DNA of 64,000 bases, from NCBI GenBank assembly GCA_036323355.1, contig AP028876.1, positions 2,046,001 to 2,110,000 of the forward strand. Direction: 5' to 3'. The translations under genes were made by a program, and so were the position numbers. Below, in pieces: positions 52,211-64,000 of the stretch (positions within the stretch are counted from its first letter, which is position 1; each line of letters begins with the position of its first letter). Origin of the DNA: Gottschalkiaceae bacterium SANA (lineage in GTDB: Bacteria > Bacillota > Clostridia > Tissierellales > GPF-1). The notes below the pieces were generated by a model. That model saw only the letters and a program-made list of their open reading frames with translations, was not told the DNA's origin and did no database searches.

Positions 52211-54736
52211 CTATTGATCATCATTCTTTCTGGTCAAAGTTCCTACCATCATAAAGATCAAACCAATCCCCAAAGATTCAATCGGGAATGCTTGTCCAGT
52301 ATACGGTAAATCTCCATCACCCAAAGGTGTTTCAATCAGTGGTATTTCAATTTCTGGCGCCTCCAATGGCGGTGCTTCTGGCAAGATCGTTGTCTCGAAA
52401 CGAGCTATCAATATCTTATCATCATCCATCTCGATTTGCTCGTTAACAACTTCCGCTCCATCAGCTCCAAACCAACCTGCAAATGTCCAACCCAATGCAG
52501 GAGTAACTGTCAGATCAACCAAAGTGCCAGGATTGTAATTCTGGCTTCCGACAAATGGATCAACGGTTCCATTTCCTTCAACACTAATTGTCAAGGTATG
52601 GCGAACAATCAAACCGCCTCCTCCTGTTTGTATTGGCGGTGGCGAAGGCTCAGTGAAATTCGCAGTAATACTCCGATCTTGATCCATTTGGACTTCAATC
52701 AAAGTTTGAGTTTCTTGTCCCTCATCAACATCTCCAGTCCAATCAATAAATGAATATCCCGAATCTGCAATCGCTTCAACCATGATCGTTGTCCCACAAG
52801 TCACTGTTAATGGACCCTCTGGATCTGTAATACCATTACCGTTCGTAGCAATAGTCAACTCATAGTAGAGCGGCATAAATACAGCCTCAAGGTCTAAATC
52901 CCCTTGCATTTCAAATGTAACTGATAGGTCTGCCGTTTCCATAAACCAACTTGCACCATTTGTTGCAACCCATCCATAAAATTCAGAACATGCCCCTGGA
53001 GTTGCTGTTACAGTTACTACAGTTCCACAAGTAACCGTGGCACTCGTACCCCATCCAATAATGGTAGCATCGCCATCACCTTCACCAACTGCTCTGACCG
53101 TCAGAGTTACTGGATCCGCTTGAGGATTCAGACTGAAATTTGCATAAATTGTCTGATCCATTTCATCCATCATATACGGTATCATCCTATTTGAATTGAA
53201 GGGTTCTCCCCCAGGCTCATACGACCAACCTTCAAATAGCGAACAACTACTCGGTGTTGCGCTTACCCAAATTGTTTCACCACAAGGTGCTGTTGCTGAA
53301 GCAGGAGAAACCGTGCCATAACCGTCACCTGCTGTTAAGACAGTCAGTGTCGTGCTCATCTGAGGATCCCAATCAAAGCTCGCAGTAATCGTCATATCGT
53401 TATAGAGATCAAATGTAATAGTCTCTGCAGTCGGATCTAGCACCTCATCCGGTACACCCGTCCACCCATTAAAGAGTGTACAGTCACCAGGTGTAGCCGT
53501 TACTGAAACCGGCTCCCCACAAGCAACCGTAACACTTGTGGTCGAAACCTCATAGTTCCCTTCTCCGGCTGTTTCAACGGTGAGAGTCACATCATCCTTC
53601 AAATCAAAATATGCTGTAACTGCAGTAGTCGCCATCAATGGAAACGTAATTGTACTTCCACTTACCGTTCCACCTTCGACTTTACTCCAGTGAGAATACT
53701 CAGAGCACATATCAGGCTCTGCTGTCAACTCAATTAGCGTTCCACAAGGATAGCTTATTTGTTCGAATTCTCCCGAGTCAATAGTCCCTGTGCCCTCGCC
53801 GGCAGTCGACCACGAAACTGGATAAGTTTCATCACTCAATTCAAAGTGAGCATATACCGTTGTGTCGACAGTAATCGCAAAATCATGAATAGCCTCACTT
53901 GAAATCGGGGTTCCATCTTCTTCTTCCCATTGAATGAAAATAGAACATGGACTTGCGATCGCTTCTATACTCATTGAGTCATCACAAGGCATCTCAATTG
54001 GACTAGGAGGATTCGTATACCCCTCACCATTTCCAACAACTTCCACAGTTAACATTGGTAAGTCGAGCTCCACAAAATAGGCTACAATATCTGTATAATC
54101 ATCATCCATATAGAAGTCGACAGAACTAGCATCCGTGGCAACTCCCTCCGGTAGCCCGCTCCAATAATCGAATCCCCAGCAAGGATCTGCATATGCTGTT
54201 AAATCAACTAAGCTTCCACATGTCACACTTCCTGCAGACACATTGGATTCAATCCATCCGCCTCCATCAACACCATATGCAAGATTGTAATGAAGTATCT
54301 CGCTAAAACAAACCGCCAATTTCTTATTCCCATCTAAATCGACAGTAAGGGTTACAGGATCCATGCTGCTGCCTACTGTTAGTTTGTTGCCATTTACCTC
54401 AGCTTCTATAAACTCACAACAATCGCCTGGTGTTGCTGTCAAGATAATCTGCGCATGATTTGGTGCTTCTATAATATCACCATTATGTACTTCCCCAGCC
54501 TCTTGACTATCTCCATTAATAGAGTCTAAGTAAAGTTCTCCACAACCTTTAATGCTTACAGTTAGCTTCTTAATAACGCATTTACCATCGGTTGTGATAT
54601 CGTCCGTGCCATCATCCAATCCACCGTCCTTCTCAGCAGGCACTGTCAAAGCGGTAGGATCTTCTATCGCAAACCCTGTTGTTACAATGCCCGTAAGTAA
54701 AATAAGGCAAAGCAGAATACTAAATAATTTTCTCAT
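52211..54736 (-). CDS. LPxTG-anchored surface protein with Cys-paired InlB-type repeats
   Basis: 841 residues. Signal peptide 1-23 (ILLCLILLTGIVTTGFA). About nine InlB-like repeats follow (55-780). In most of them a Cys at the strand start (xCG) pairs with a second Cys just before the GW position, for example ACGEPVSVTATPGDCTLFNGW. The last repeat lacks both and closely matches the last repeat of the 953-residue protein. Sorting signal LPYTG (810-814), hydrophobic span, tail TRKNDDQ. SD GGGAGG. Leader with a c-di-GMP-I riboswitch. The sortase gene lies just upstream. Confidence 0.9.
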   Translation of the reverse strand: MRKLFSILLCLILLTGIVTTGFAIEDPTALTVPAEKDGGLDDGTDDITTDGKCVIKKLTVSIKGCGELYLDSINGDSQEAGEVHNGDIIEAPNHAQIILTATPGDCCEFIEAEVNGNKLTVGSSMDPVTLTVDLDGNKKLAVCFSEILHYNLAYGVDGGGWIESNVSAGSVTCGSLVDLTAYADPCWGFDYWSGLPEGVATDASSVDFYMDDDYTDIVAYFVELDLPMLTVEVVGNGEGYTNPPSPIEMPCDDSMSIEAIASPCSIFIQWEEEDGTPISSEAIHDFAITVDTTVYAHFELSDETYPVSWSTAGEGTGTIDSGEFEQISYPCGTLIELTAEPDMCSEYSHWSKVEGGTVSGSTITFPLMATTAVTAYFDLKDDVTLTVETAGEGNYEVSTTSVTVACGEPVSVTATPGDCTLFNGWTGVPDEVLDPTAETITFDLYNDMTITASFDWDPQMSTTLTVLTAGDGYGTVSPASATAPCGETIWVSATPSSCSLFEGWSYEPGGEPFNSNRMIPYMMDEMDQTIYANFSLNPQADPVTLTVRAVGEGDGDATIIGWGTSATVTCGTVVTVTATPGACSEFYGWVATNGASWFMETADLSVTFEMQGDLDLEAVFMPLYYELTIATNGNGITDPEGPLTVTCGTTIMVEAIADSGYSFIDWTGDVDEGQETQTLIEVQMDQDRSITANFTEPSPPPIQTGGGGLIVRHTLTISVEGNGTVDPFVGSQNYNPGTLVDLTVTPALGWTFAGWFGADGAEVVNEQIEMDDDKILIARFETTILPEAPPLEAPEIEIPLIETPLGDGDLPYTGQAFPIESLGIGLIFMMVGTLTRKNDDQ

Positions 54737-54828
54737 TCTTTCCTCCCTTCTCCATAAGTTTCATAATTATGATCTTTTTTGAAAAAATTAAAATTGTTTC
54801 TATAATTGGATTTTTTTTCAATTAAAAA

Positions 54829-54862
54829 ACCGACCACCATCCTTTCGGTAATGGCAGCCGGT
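54829..54862 (-). terminator. Riboswitch terminator for the 841-residue protein
   Basis: A long stem (54829-54842 with 54847-54862, with wobbles and a 2-base bulge), GAAA loop in the transcript, then TTTTTTAATT. The upstream arm is the 3' end of the c-di-GMP aptamer. Confidence 0.8.
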
Positions 54863-54916
54863 CGACAATTTCTGCACCAAGCTTTGCGCAACAATATCAT
54901 GTTTTGCCTTTTTCAT
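54846..54916 (-). ncRNA. c-di-GMP-I riboswitch (GEMM), divergent, for the 841-residue protein
   Basis: Minus strand: AAAAAGGCAAAACATGATATTG, stem to TTGCGCAAAGC, second stem, then CCGGCTGCCATTACCGA. The usual GACGCAAAGC block reads TTGCGCAAAGC and the 3' end has extra bases, so this copy is more diverged than the other three but keeps the block order. It is followed by its own terminator. Confidence 0.8.
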
Positions 54917-54953
54917 TACTACAATCCGACACCTAAGCATTAATTTATTCTTA

Positions 54954-55105
54954 CAAAAAAAGATGAGTAGGAAGATAGCGATGGGGAGTTTACTCATTTA
55001 TCAAGGGCAGGTTAAATGGTAATTCCTACGTAACAGGAAAATCACTACCTTCCATTTACACACCGTGAATAGAAATGTACAAAAATACATCTCATTATTA
55101 TTATA
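54954..55105 (-). promoter_or_regulatory. Leader segment with promoter-like and terminator-like elements
   Basis: Between the sortase gene and the riboswitch. TATAAT (55100-55105) has an imperfect -35 (TTGAAG at 15 or TTGTTT at 19 bases). A two-stage hairpin follows (TAAATGG near 55058 with CCATTTA near 55015, inner TTCCT/AGGAA). Then comes a stem ATGAGTA/TACTCAT (54963-54997, 21-base loop) with a run of T. The last is probably the sortase terminator, or a further attenuation step. No known riboswitch class recognised. Confidence 0.45.
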
Positions 55106-55145
55106 CCGACTCTACGCTTTCTTCAAACAATTTCCATCCATTCTC

Positions 55146-55808
55146 TTAGTCAGGAATATAGGCATGAATAATTAAACGATGGGTTGGATCAATCATTGGA
55201 TCACAGGTAACCAGGGTAAGCACACGAAAATCACCATTTCTATTTAAAACACTAATATCACTTGGCTCCACAATAATCTTCTCGTACACGACATACTCGT
55301 ATGAATACTCACCCGAGATAATTTGAATGACATCATTGTTTTCCAGTTCATCCAGTCGATTGAACAGCCTGCCAAATCGATGGGCTCGATGACCGGCCAA
55401 TCCCGTATTGCCATATTCCCCAAGAGAATCCGTATAGGAAATACGCCCGATCCCCTTTGCTAGTTGAGCATCCCCTGTACCCTCAATAATGGGATATTCC
55501 AAATCAATAGCAGGGATCCGAATCACGCCAATTACATCATCCGTTTGGTACTCAACATCTTCGTAGGCTTCCTCGGATTGATTTCTTCCATCCTGTAGCT
55601 CCATATCTTCAACTAAGCCTTGCACGCCAAGCTCTTCTATCTCTTCCGGCACGTAGTTAACCAGAACCGACTGCAATGCCATACTTTCTTCCAAATATTC
55701 TTCAGCCTGTTTTTCCGACTGCATATCTTGATATTTTCCCCAAACAAAGGGACTCACAATAATGAGTAATCCCGCTATAAAACAAAATACCGCTATTTTT
55801 TTTCTCAT
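55146..55808 (-). CDS. Class D-like sortase
   Basis: 220 residues. N-terminal membrane anchor (residues 5-23), extracellular linker rich in acidic residues (27-90), then the sortase barrel. Catalytic His140 (GLAGHRAH), Cys202 (TLVTCDP) and Arg211 (THRLIIHA) are all in place. It cuts LPxTG-type signals between Thr and Gly and links the protein to the wall. The two LPxTG proteins just downstream are the obvious substrates. Class D rather than A or B is inferred from size and the TLVTC motif. SD GAGGG. No riboswitch seen in its 90-base leader. Confidence 0.93.
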   Translation of the reverse strand: MRKKIAVFCFIAGLLIIVSPFVWGKYQDMQSEKQAEEYLEESMALQSVLVNYVPEEIEELGVQGLVEDMELQDGRNQSEEAYEDVEYQTDDVIGVIRIPAIDLEYPIIEGTGDAQLAKGIGRISYTDSLGEYGNTGLAGHRAHRFGRLFNRLDELENNDVIQIISGEYSYEYVVYEKIIVEPSDISVLNRNGDFRVLTLVTCDPMIDPTHRLIIHAYIPD

Positions 55809-55893
55809 TTTTACGCCCTCACTTTCGCAATTTCTTCAATTATTTACAAGTAATTCTATTCTGTCTCATATAGATACCCCGAAAAGCTTGCAA

Positions 55894-55926
55894 CAAAAAA
55901 AAAGATACTTCGCATGAAGTATCTTT
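55894..55926 (-). terminator. Terminator of the rRNA-tRNA operon
   Basis: A perfect 11-bp stem (AAAGATACTTC with its complement), 4-base loop, then a run of nine or more T in the minus direction, right after the last tRNA. Confidence 0.93.
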
Positions 55927-55928
55927 CG

Positions 55929-56005
55929 TGGTGTGCCTGAAGGGATTCGAACCCCCGGCTTCTTGATTCGTAGTCAAGCACTCTATCCAGCTGAGCTACA
56001 GGCAC
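55929..56005 (-). tRNA. tRNA-Arg (ACG)
   Basis: Cloverleaf with acceptor GTGCCTG/CAGGCAC, anticodon loop CTACGAA, T-arm GGTTCGAATCC, encoded CCA. Last tRNA of the operon. A34 is normally deaminated to inosine by TadA. Confidence 0.96.
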
Positions 56006-56008
56006 ATA

Positions 56009-56083
56009 TGGCTGGGGTAACTGGATTCGAACCAGTGAATGCAGGAGTCAAAGTCCTGTGCCTTACCGCTTGGCGATACCCCA
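56009..56083 (-). tRNA. tRNA-Gln (TTG)
   Basis: Acceptor TGGGGTA/TACCCCA, anticodon loop CTTTGAC, T-arm GGTTCGAATCC, encoded CCA. Confidence 0.96.
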
Positions 56084-56093
56084 AAAAAAAAAG

Positions 56094-56179
56094 TGGTGCG
56101 GGTGAAGGGACTCGAACCCCCACGCTGTTAGGCGCTAGATCCTAAATCTAGTGCGTCTGCCAAATTCCGCCACACCCGC
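56094..56179 (-). tRNA. tRNA-Leu (TAG)
   Basis: Class II tRNA with long variable arm (CGCCTAACAGCG). Acceptor GCGGGTG/CACCCGC, anticodon loop TTTAGGA, encoded CCA. Confidence 0.96.
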
Positions 56180-56193
56180 GTAAAAAATTGAAA

Positions 56194-56269
56194 TGGTGAC
56201 CCATCGGCGATTCGAACGCCGGACACCCTGATTAAAAGTCAGATGCTCTACCAACTGAGCTAATGGGTC
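56194..56269 (-). tRNA. tRNA-Lys (TTT)
   Basis: Acceptor GACCCAT/ATGGGTC, anticodon loop CTTTTAA, T-arm CGTTCGAATCG, encoded CCA. Confidence 0.96.
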
Positions 56270-56272
56270 ATG

Positions 56273-56349
<77 letters not shown>

Positions 56350-56390
56350 CACATGTGTAAATGATTGTACGTGACAATATAAAATTGTAC

Positions 56391-56464
56391 TGGAGCGGGT
56401 GAAGGGAATTGAACCCTCGCGACTGGCTTGGAAGGCCAGGGCTCTACCACTGAGCTACACCCGC
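56391..56464 (-). tRNA. tRNA-Gly (TCC)
   Basis: Acceptor GCGGGTG/CACCCGC, anticodon loop CTTCCAA, T-arm GGTTCAATTCC, encoded CCA. Confidence 0.96.
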
Positions 56465-56467
56465 AAA

Positions 56468-56542
56468 TGGAGCGAAAGACGAGATTCGAACTCGCGACCT
56501 TCGCCTTGGCAAGGCGAAGCTCTACCACTGAGCTACTTTCGC
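56468..56542 (-). tRNA. tRNA-Gly (GCC)
   Basis: Acceptor GCGAAAG/CTTTCGC, anticodon loop TTGCCAA, T-arm AGTTCGAATCT, encoded CCA. Three bases from tRNA-Gly(TCC). Confidence 0.96.
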
Positions 56543-56549
56543 ATGGTTT

Positions 56550-56635
56550 TGGTGGGGGGGACTGGATTCGAACCAGTGAAAGCGCAGCTAACGGATTTAC
56601 AGTCCGTCCCCTTTGGCCAACTCGGGAACCCCCCC
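56550..56635 (-). tRNA. tRNA-Tyr (GTA)
   Basis: Class II form with long variable arm. Acceptor is seven G paired with seven C, anticodon loop CTGTAAA, encoded CCA. Confidence 0.95.
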
Positions 56636-56649
56636 ATATAATATTTCTA

Positions 56650-56725
<76 letters not shown>

Positions 56726-56774
56726 ATAATACTTTTCATACACCAGCGAAACTCAACCGTTTCATGGTGAAAAT

Positions 56775-56851
56775 TGGCGACCTAGAAGGGACTCGAACCC
56801 TCGACCTCCAGCGTGACAGGCTGGCATTCTAACCAACTGAACTACTAGGCC
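56775..56851 (-). tRNA. tRNA-Asp (GTC)
   Basis: Acceptor GGCCTAG/CTAGGTC, anticodon loop CTGTCAC, discriminator G, encoded CCA. Confidence 0.96.
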
Positions 56852-56856
56852 AAATA

Positions 56857-56932
56857 TGGTGGGCACTATTGGGCTCGAACCAATGACCCCCTGCTTGTAA
56901 GGCAGGTGCTCTCCCAACTGAGCTAAGCGCCC
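56857..56932 (-). tRNA. tRNA-Val (TAC)
   Basis: Acceptor GGGCGCT/AGTGCCC, anticodon loop CTTACAA, T-arm GGTTCGAGCCC, encoded CCA. Confidence 0.96.
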
Positions 56933-56958
56933 ATATTTGTGTCTTACTTGAATGAAAT

Positions 56959-57033
56959 TGGTGACCCTACCGGGATTCGAACCCGGGTTACCGCCGTGAA
57001 AGGGCGGTGTCTTAACCGCTTGACCATAGGGCC
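56959..57033 (-). tRNA. tRNA-Glu (TTC)
   Basis: Acceptor GGCCCTA/TAGGGTC, anticodon loop CTTTCAC, T-arm GGTTCGAATCC, encoded CCA. Confidence 0.96.
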
Positions 57034-57040
57034 TTTGTTT

Positions 57041-57128
57041 TGGTGCCGAGGACCGGAATCGAACCGGTACGATCGCAATGATCGCAGGATTTTAAGTCCT
57101 GTGCGTCTGCCAATTCCGCCACCCCGGC
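57041..57128 (-). tRNA. tRNA-Leu (TAA)
   Basis: Class II tRNA with long variable arm. Acceptor GCCGGGG/CCTCGGC, anticodon loop CTTAAAA, encoded CCA. Confidence 0.96.
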
Positions 57129-57133
57129 ATTTT

Positions 57134-57208
57134 TGGCTCTCAGGGTGGGACTCGAACCCACAGCCTACCGGTTAACAGCCGGTTGCTCCACCATTGAGCT
57201 ACCTAAGA
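57134..57208 (-). tRNA. tRNA-Asn (GTT)
   Basis: Acceptor TCTTAGG/CCTGAGA (one G-U), anticodon loop CTGTTAA, discriminator G, encoded CCA. First tRNA after 5S. Confidence 0.95.
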
Positions 57209-57217
57209 ATAGTTGAA

Positions 57218-57332
<115 letters not shown>

Positions 57333-57411
57333 ATTCTTTTGTCAAGAAAGCTTATTTGCTCTCTCAAAACTCAACAAGAATCATCCGCTTTAAAACTCTC
57401 TTCTAATCTGA

Positions 57412-60347
<2,936 letters not shown>

Positions 60348-60470
60348 GTTTCTTAAAAGAGAATTCTAAAGACAAAAAAATTACATTCACCCACTTCGAT
60401 TTACATCTAGTGCTGTGTTTGTTTTTTATTTTTGCTTGGATGATTCTTATTGAGTTTTCAAAGAACAAAA

Positions 60471-60546
60471 TGGTGGAGATAAAGAGATTCGAACTCTTGA
60501 CCCCCTGCTTGCAAAACAGGTGCTCTCCCAACTGAGCTATACCCCC
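60471..60546 (-). tRNA. tRNA-Ala (TGC) in the 16S-23S spacer
   Basis: Acceptor GGGGGTA/TATCTCC (G-U pairs), anticodon loop TTTGCAA, T-arm AGTTCGAATCT, encoded CCA. It is the only spacer tRNA; the frequent tRNA-Ile partner is absent. Confidence 0.96.
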
Positions 60547-60674
60547 ACGGTTTTTGTGCACCCACAAGCTTGCGCTTGCCTTGCACCCTACTTGACATTC
60601 GCTTTCAAGTAGCTTTTTAACTTTGAAAGACTTATGATCTCTCAAAACAGAACATGACAGTTCTCGTTTCTCCC

Positions 60675-62207
<1,533 letters not shown>

Positions 62208-62359
62208 AAATATTTCCACCCCTAAGGGTGCTTTTACCAACCAAGCATTACTGCTTGATTTAGCGTATTTCTTGTTACTTCTTCATTGACCAAAAGGTCA
62301 AATTCGAGGCTGTCATGTTCAGTTTTCAAAGATCATTTCGCCGCCTTGGCGACTTGACT

Positions 62360-62388
62360 AGTGTAACATATCTGGAAGATACTGTCAA
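62360..62388 (-). promoter_or_regulatory. rrn promoter, nearest 16S
   Basis: TTGACA (62383-62388), 17-base spacer, TACACT (62360-62365), about 150 bases before 16S. Confidence 0.8.
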
Positions 62389-62447
62389 CCGTCTTTTTTT
62401 ATTTCTTTTTGTTTACGTCTTGCGTTTCCGCTTTTGACGACTTATTC

Positions 62448-62476
62448 ATTCTAGCATCTGACGTTTAATTTGTCAA
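62448..62476 (-). promoter_or_regulatory. rrn promoter, middle
   Basis: TTGACA (62471-62476), 17-base spacer, TAGAAT (62448-62453). Confidence 0.82.
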
Positions 62477-62555
62477 GCGCTTTTTTTTGCTCAATTCCGC
62501 TTGTTGTCTGGATTAGAGCGTTTTTCTCTCGGCCGGTTTCCCTTACCGCTTATCT

Positions 62556-62584
62556 ATAATACCAAGCCCTCAATAAAATGTCAA
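62556..62584 (-). promoter_or_regulatory. rrn promoter, farthest from 16S
   Basis: TTGACA (62579-62584), 17-base spacer, TATTAT (62556-62561). The three promoters are spaced about 90-110 bases apart. The rest of 62389-62680 is A/T-rich with no gene. Confidence 0.85.
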
Positions 62585-62685
62585 CAGGTAAATTTAATGT
62601 TTTATTTTTCAGACAAATCAAATATTCCCACAATGTTGAAAACCCGCCTAGATCTGTGCTAAGACAAATCCTGTAAACGTTGAAA

Positions 62686-62705
62686 AAGAGGGCTTTCGCC
62701 CTCCT
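62686..62705 (-). terminator. Terminator after pckA
   Basis: A stem GAGGGC/GCCCTC extended by A-T pairs, GAAA loop in the transcript, then CTTTTTC in the minus direction. Confidence 0.9.
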
Positions 62706-62713
62706 TTAACTCT

Positions 62714-64000
62714 TTATTCCCAGATCAATTGGTTTACGACCTCTTGCAGCAGTTTTGTTGCTTCTGGACGAATTCGGTCGAATCCACCCCGCTCAACGGC
62801 CTTTCTTTCGATATAATCGATGCGCGCTTTCATGCGTGATCGCAACAATTCCTTGTAAGACTCATCCATTAACTTGGGTTCAAAGCCTTCTATAGGAAGA
62901 ATATCGAAATGTTCGAAGGGTCCCCAAGGAATAAAATCTGCACGTTTCTCAAGTACACGCTCTAAAATATCCAGAGTCATATTCTTATTTACATCCATCC
63001 CTAAGAAGTTTCCGGTATTTAAGATATAGCAATCTACTCCATCTTCAAACAATTTCTTAAAGGCATCGTAGTCCCGCCCCAATGGATAAGTTCGAAAAGG
63101 ATTGGCATAAGGTTCAATCACCAAGGCATTGGGATCTACATCGGCAGCCAATCGTTCAGCCGAAGTTCTTTTGGTGGCAAGGGTCGCACCCATGGCGGAA
63201 GCCAATGCCGGGTTCTTTACCTTAAGAATAGGAGGCAATGCATCGTCCTTCATCAACCAAACAATCGCATTGACAGGTTCTTCAAATTTATTCACACGAT
63301 TCGGCGACCATAACTTCGACTTCAAAGCCCGCCCGTTCGTATTTCGAATGTCTTCCATTACAGGAACAATCTTTCCCTCATCTGTAATCGTTGCGCCACA
63401 GTTCTGCAAAGACAATAAGTAACGGTTGTCATCAGAGATTAAGGGATAGTCTGCCGTCTTGTCGAAATAAGAGGGTTCCATGGCAACTGCAGTACCATTG
63501 TCTACATTAATGATAAAAGCATCGTCATGTAAAACCGTAACGTCATACTTTCCTGCGTGGGGCGCATGAGTTAATGTGGATTTTCCTGAACCGGAAAGTC
63601 CAAAGAAGCCAATAACGAATTTTTCCTCTTGTGCAAGATTGTATCGTTTCAAGCCGCCATGGCAAGCTGCAAATCCATTTCGATTGGCAATGCCCCAGGC
63701 AAGTGTGAGGGTTCCCTTCTTAAATTCTCCAAAATACCGCATACCTAAAATCGCCGCCGTATTGTGTTCCGTATCAAAGAATGTCAATCCCAAAGGAAAA
63801 TCAGGATGGGTCCAATCCGGATCTGCAAAGACCAAAATGTCACCCTCTCCCTTAAAAGGAACGGATCGTTCATAGCGTTCTGCATGACCATTTTTCACGC
63901 ATTGAAAATTAAGTAACCAATTATATACGGTGTTTTCATACCCTTCCGGAATCAAGAGGTGTGCTTTCACGGCAAAGTCTTCATCTAAACCCACATAAGA
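62714..64000 (-). CDS. pckA: Phosphoenolpyruvate carboxykinase (ATP), N-terminus cut by window end
   Basis: At least 428 codons; ATP-type enzymes have about 520-540 residues, so the first ~100 lie beyond base 64000. The GTG at 63994 is internal, because the frame stays open to the edge. Motifs: P-loop GLSGSGKSTLTHAPH, substrate and metal sites HDDAFIINVDNGTAVAMEPSYFDK and NTNGRALK, and the C-terminal NPFRTYPLGRDYDAFK. It interconverts oxaloacetate + ATP with PEP + CO2 + ADP, and so is linked to the PTS through PEP supply. Confidence 0.95.
   Translation of the reverse strand, partial: SYVGLDEDFAVKAHLLIPEGYENTVYNWLLNFQCVKNGHAERYERSVPFKGEGDILVFADPDWTHPDFPLGLTFFDTEHNTAAILGMRYFGEFKKGTLTLAWGIANRNGFAACHGGLKRYNLAQEEKFVIGFFGLSGSGKSTLTHAPHAGKYDVTVLHDDAFIINVDNGTAVAMEPSYFDKTADYPLISDDNRYLLSLQNCGATITDEGKIVPVMEDIRNTNGRALKSKLWSPNRVNKFEEPVNAIVWLMKDDALPPILKVKNPALASAMGATLATKRTSAERLAADVDPNALVIEPYANPFRTYPLGRDYDAFKKLFEDGVDCYILNTGNFLGMDVNKNMTLDILERVLEKRADFIPWGPFEHFDILPIEGFEPKLMDESYKELLRSRMKARIDYIERKAVERGGFDRIRPEATKLLQEVVNQLIWE

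Overview
The window looks like a chromosomal segment of a low-GC, Gram-positive anaerobe of the class Clostridia. Supporting this are class-typical gene content (the dnaG-rpoD-trmK-nif3 block, a glmS ribozyme, type I c-di-GMP riboswitches, LPxTG-type surface proteins and a sortase), strong SD sequences, SigA-type promoters and A/T-rich intergenic DNA. The genus cannot be fixed from sequence alone. Nearly all genes lie on the minus strand. The plus-strand exceptions are nadE and its TVP38 partner, pepF, a ThyX-like gene, a LOR/SDH-domain gene and a CPBP protease.

Layout: 1-6.2 kb holds RNase P RNA and an information-processing block (nif3-like, trmK, rpoD, dnaG, dGTPase-like). 6.3-13.9 kb holds an ammonium transporter behind a hairpin-containing leader, a PfpI protein, a CstA-type carbon-starvation/pyruvate transporter, a LytS/LytTR two-component pair likely to control it, and small acetyltransferase and membrane genes. 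14-17.6 kb is the amino-sugar locus: glmM, then glmS under a glmS self-cleaving ribozyme. 17.6-31.3 kb holds a tandem MFS pair, a YitT protein, nadE, DegV, the general PTS proteins (ptsH, ptsI) and a divergent type II topoisomerase pair (parE/parC). 31.8-47.8 kb is mixed housekeeping, including pepF, lplA, an RNA methyltransferase, an unusual double-length ThyX-like protein, and a long minus-strand operon from patatin to an SRAP protein. It also holds an archaeal-type ornithine cyclodeaminase-like gene converging on an M20 carbamoylase-like gene.

The most interesting region is 47.8-55.8 kb. Four minus-strand genes encode a class D-like sortase, two large LPxTG-anchored proteins built of InlB-type beta repeats, and a secreted transglutaminase-like protein. 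Each of the three exported non-sortase genes lies directly behind c-di-GMP-I (GEMM) riboswitch sequence, one of them behind a tandem pair. In the two repeat-protein leaders the terminator stem reuses the 3' strand of the aptamer, which predicts that c-di-GMP turns expression on. One repeat protein carries a Cys pair in most repeats. I read the locus as a c-di-GMP-controlled surface-assembly module.

From 55.9 to 62.6 kb lies a ribosomal operon read leftward: three tandem consensus promoters, 16S, tRNA-Ala, 23S, 5S, then 14 tRNA genes and a terminator. The window ends inside an ATP-type PEP carboxykinase gene. No CRISPR array, intact insertion sequence or prophage was seen.
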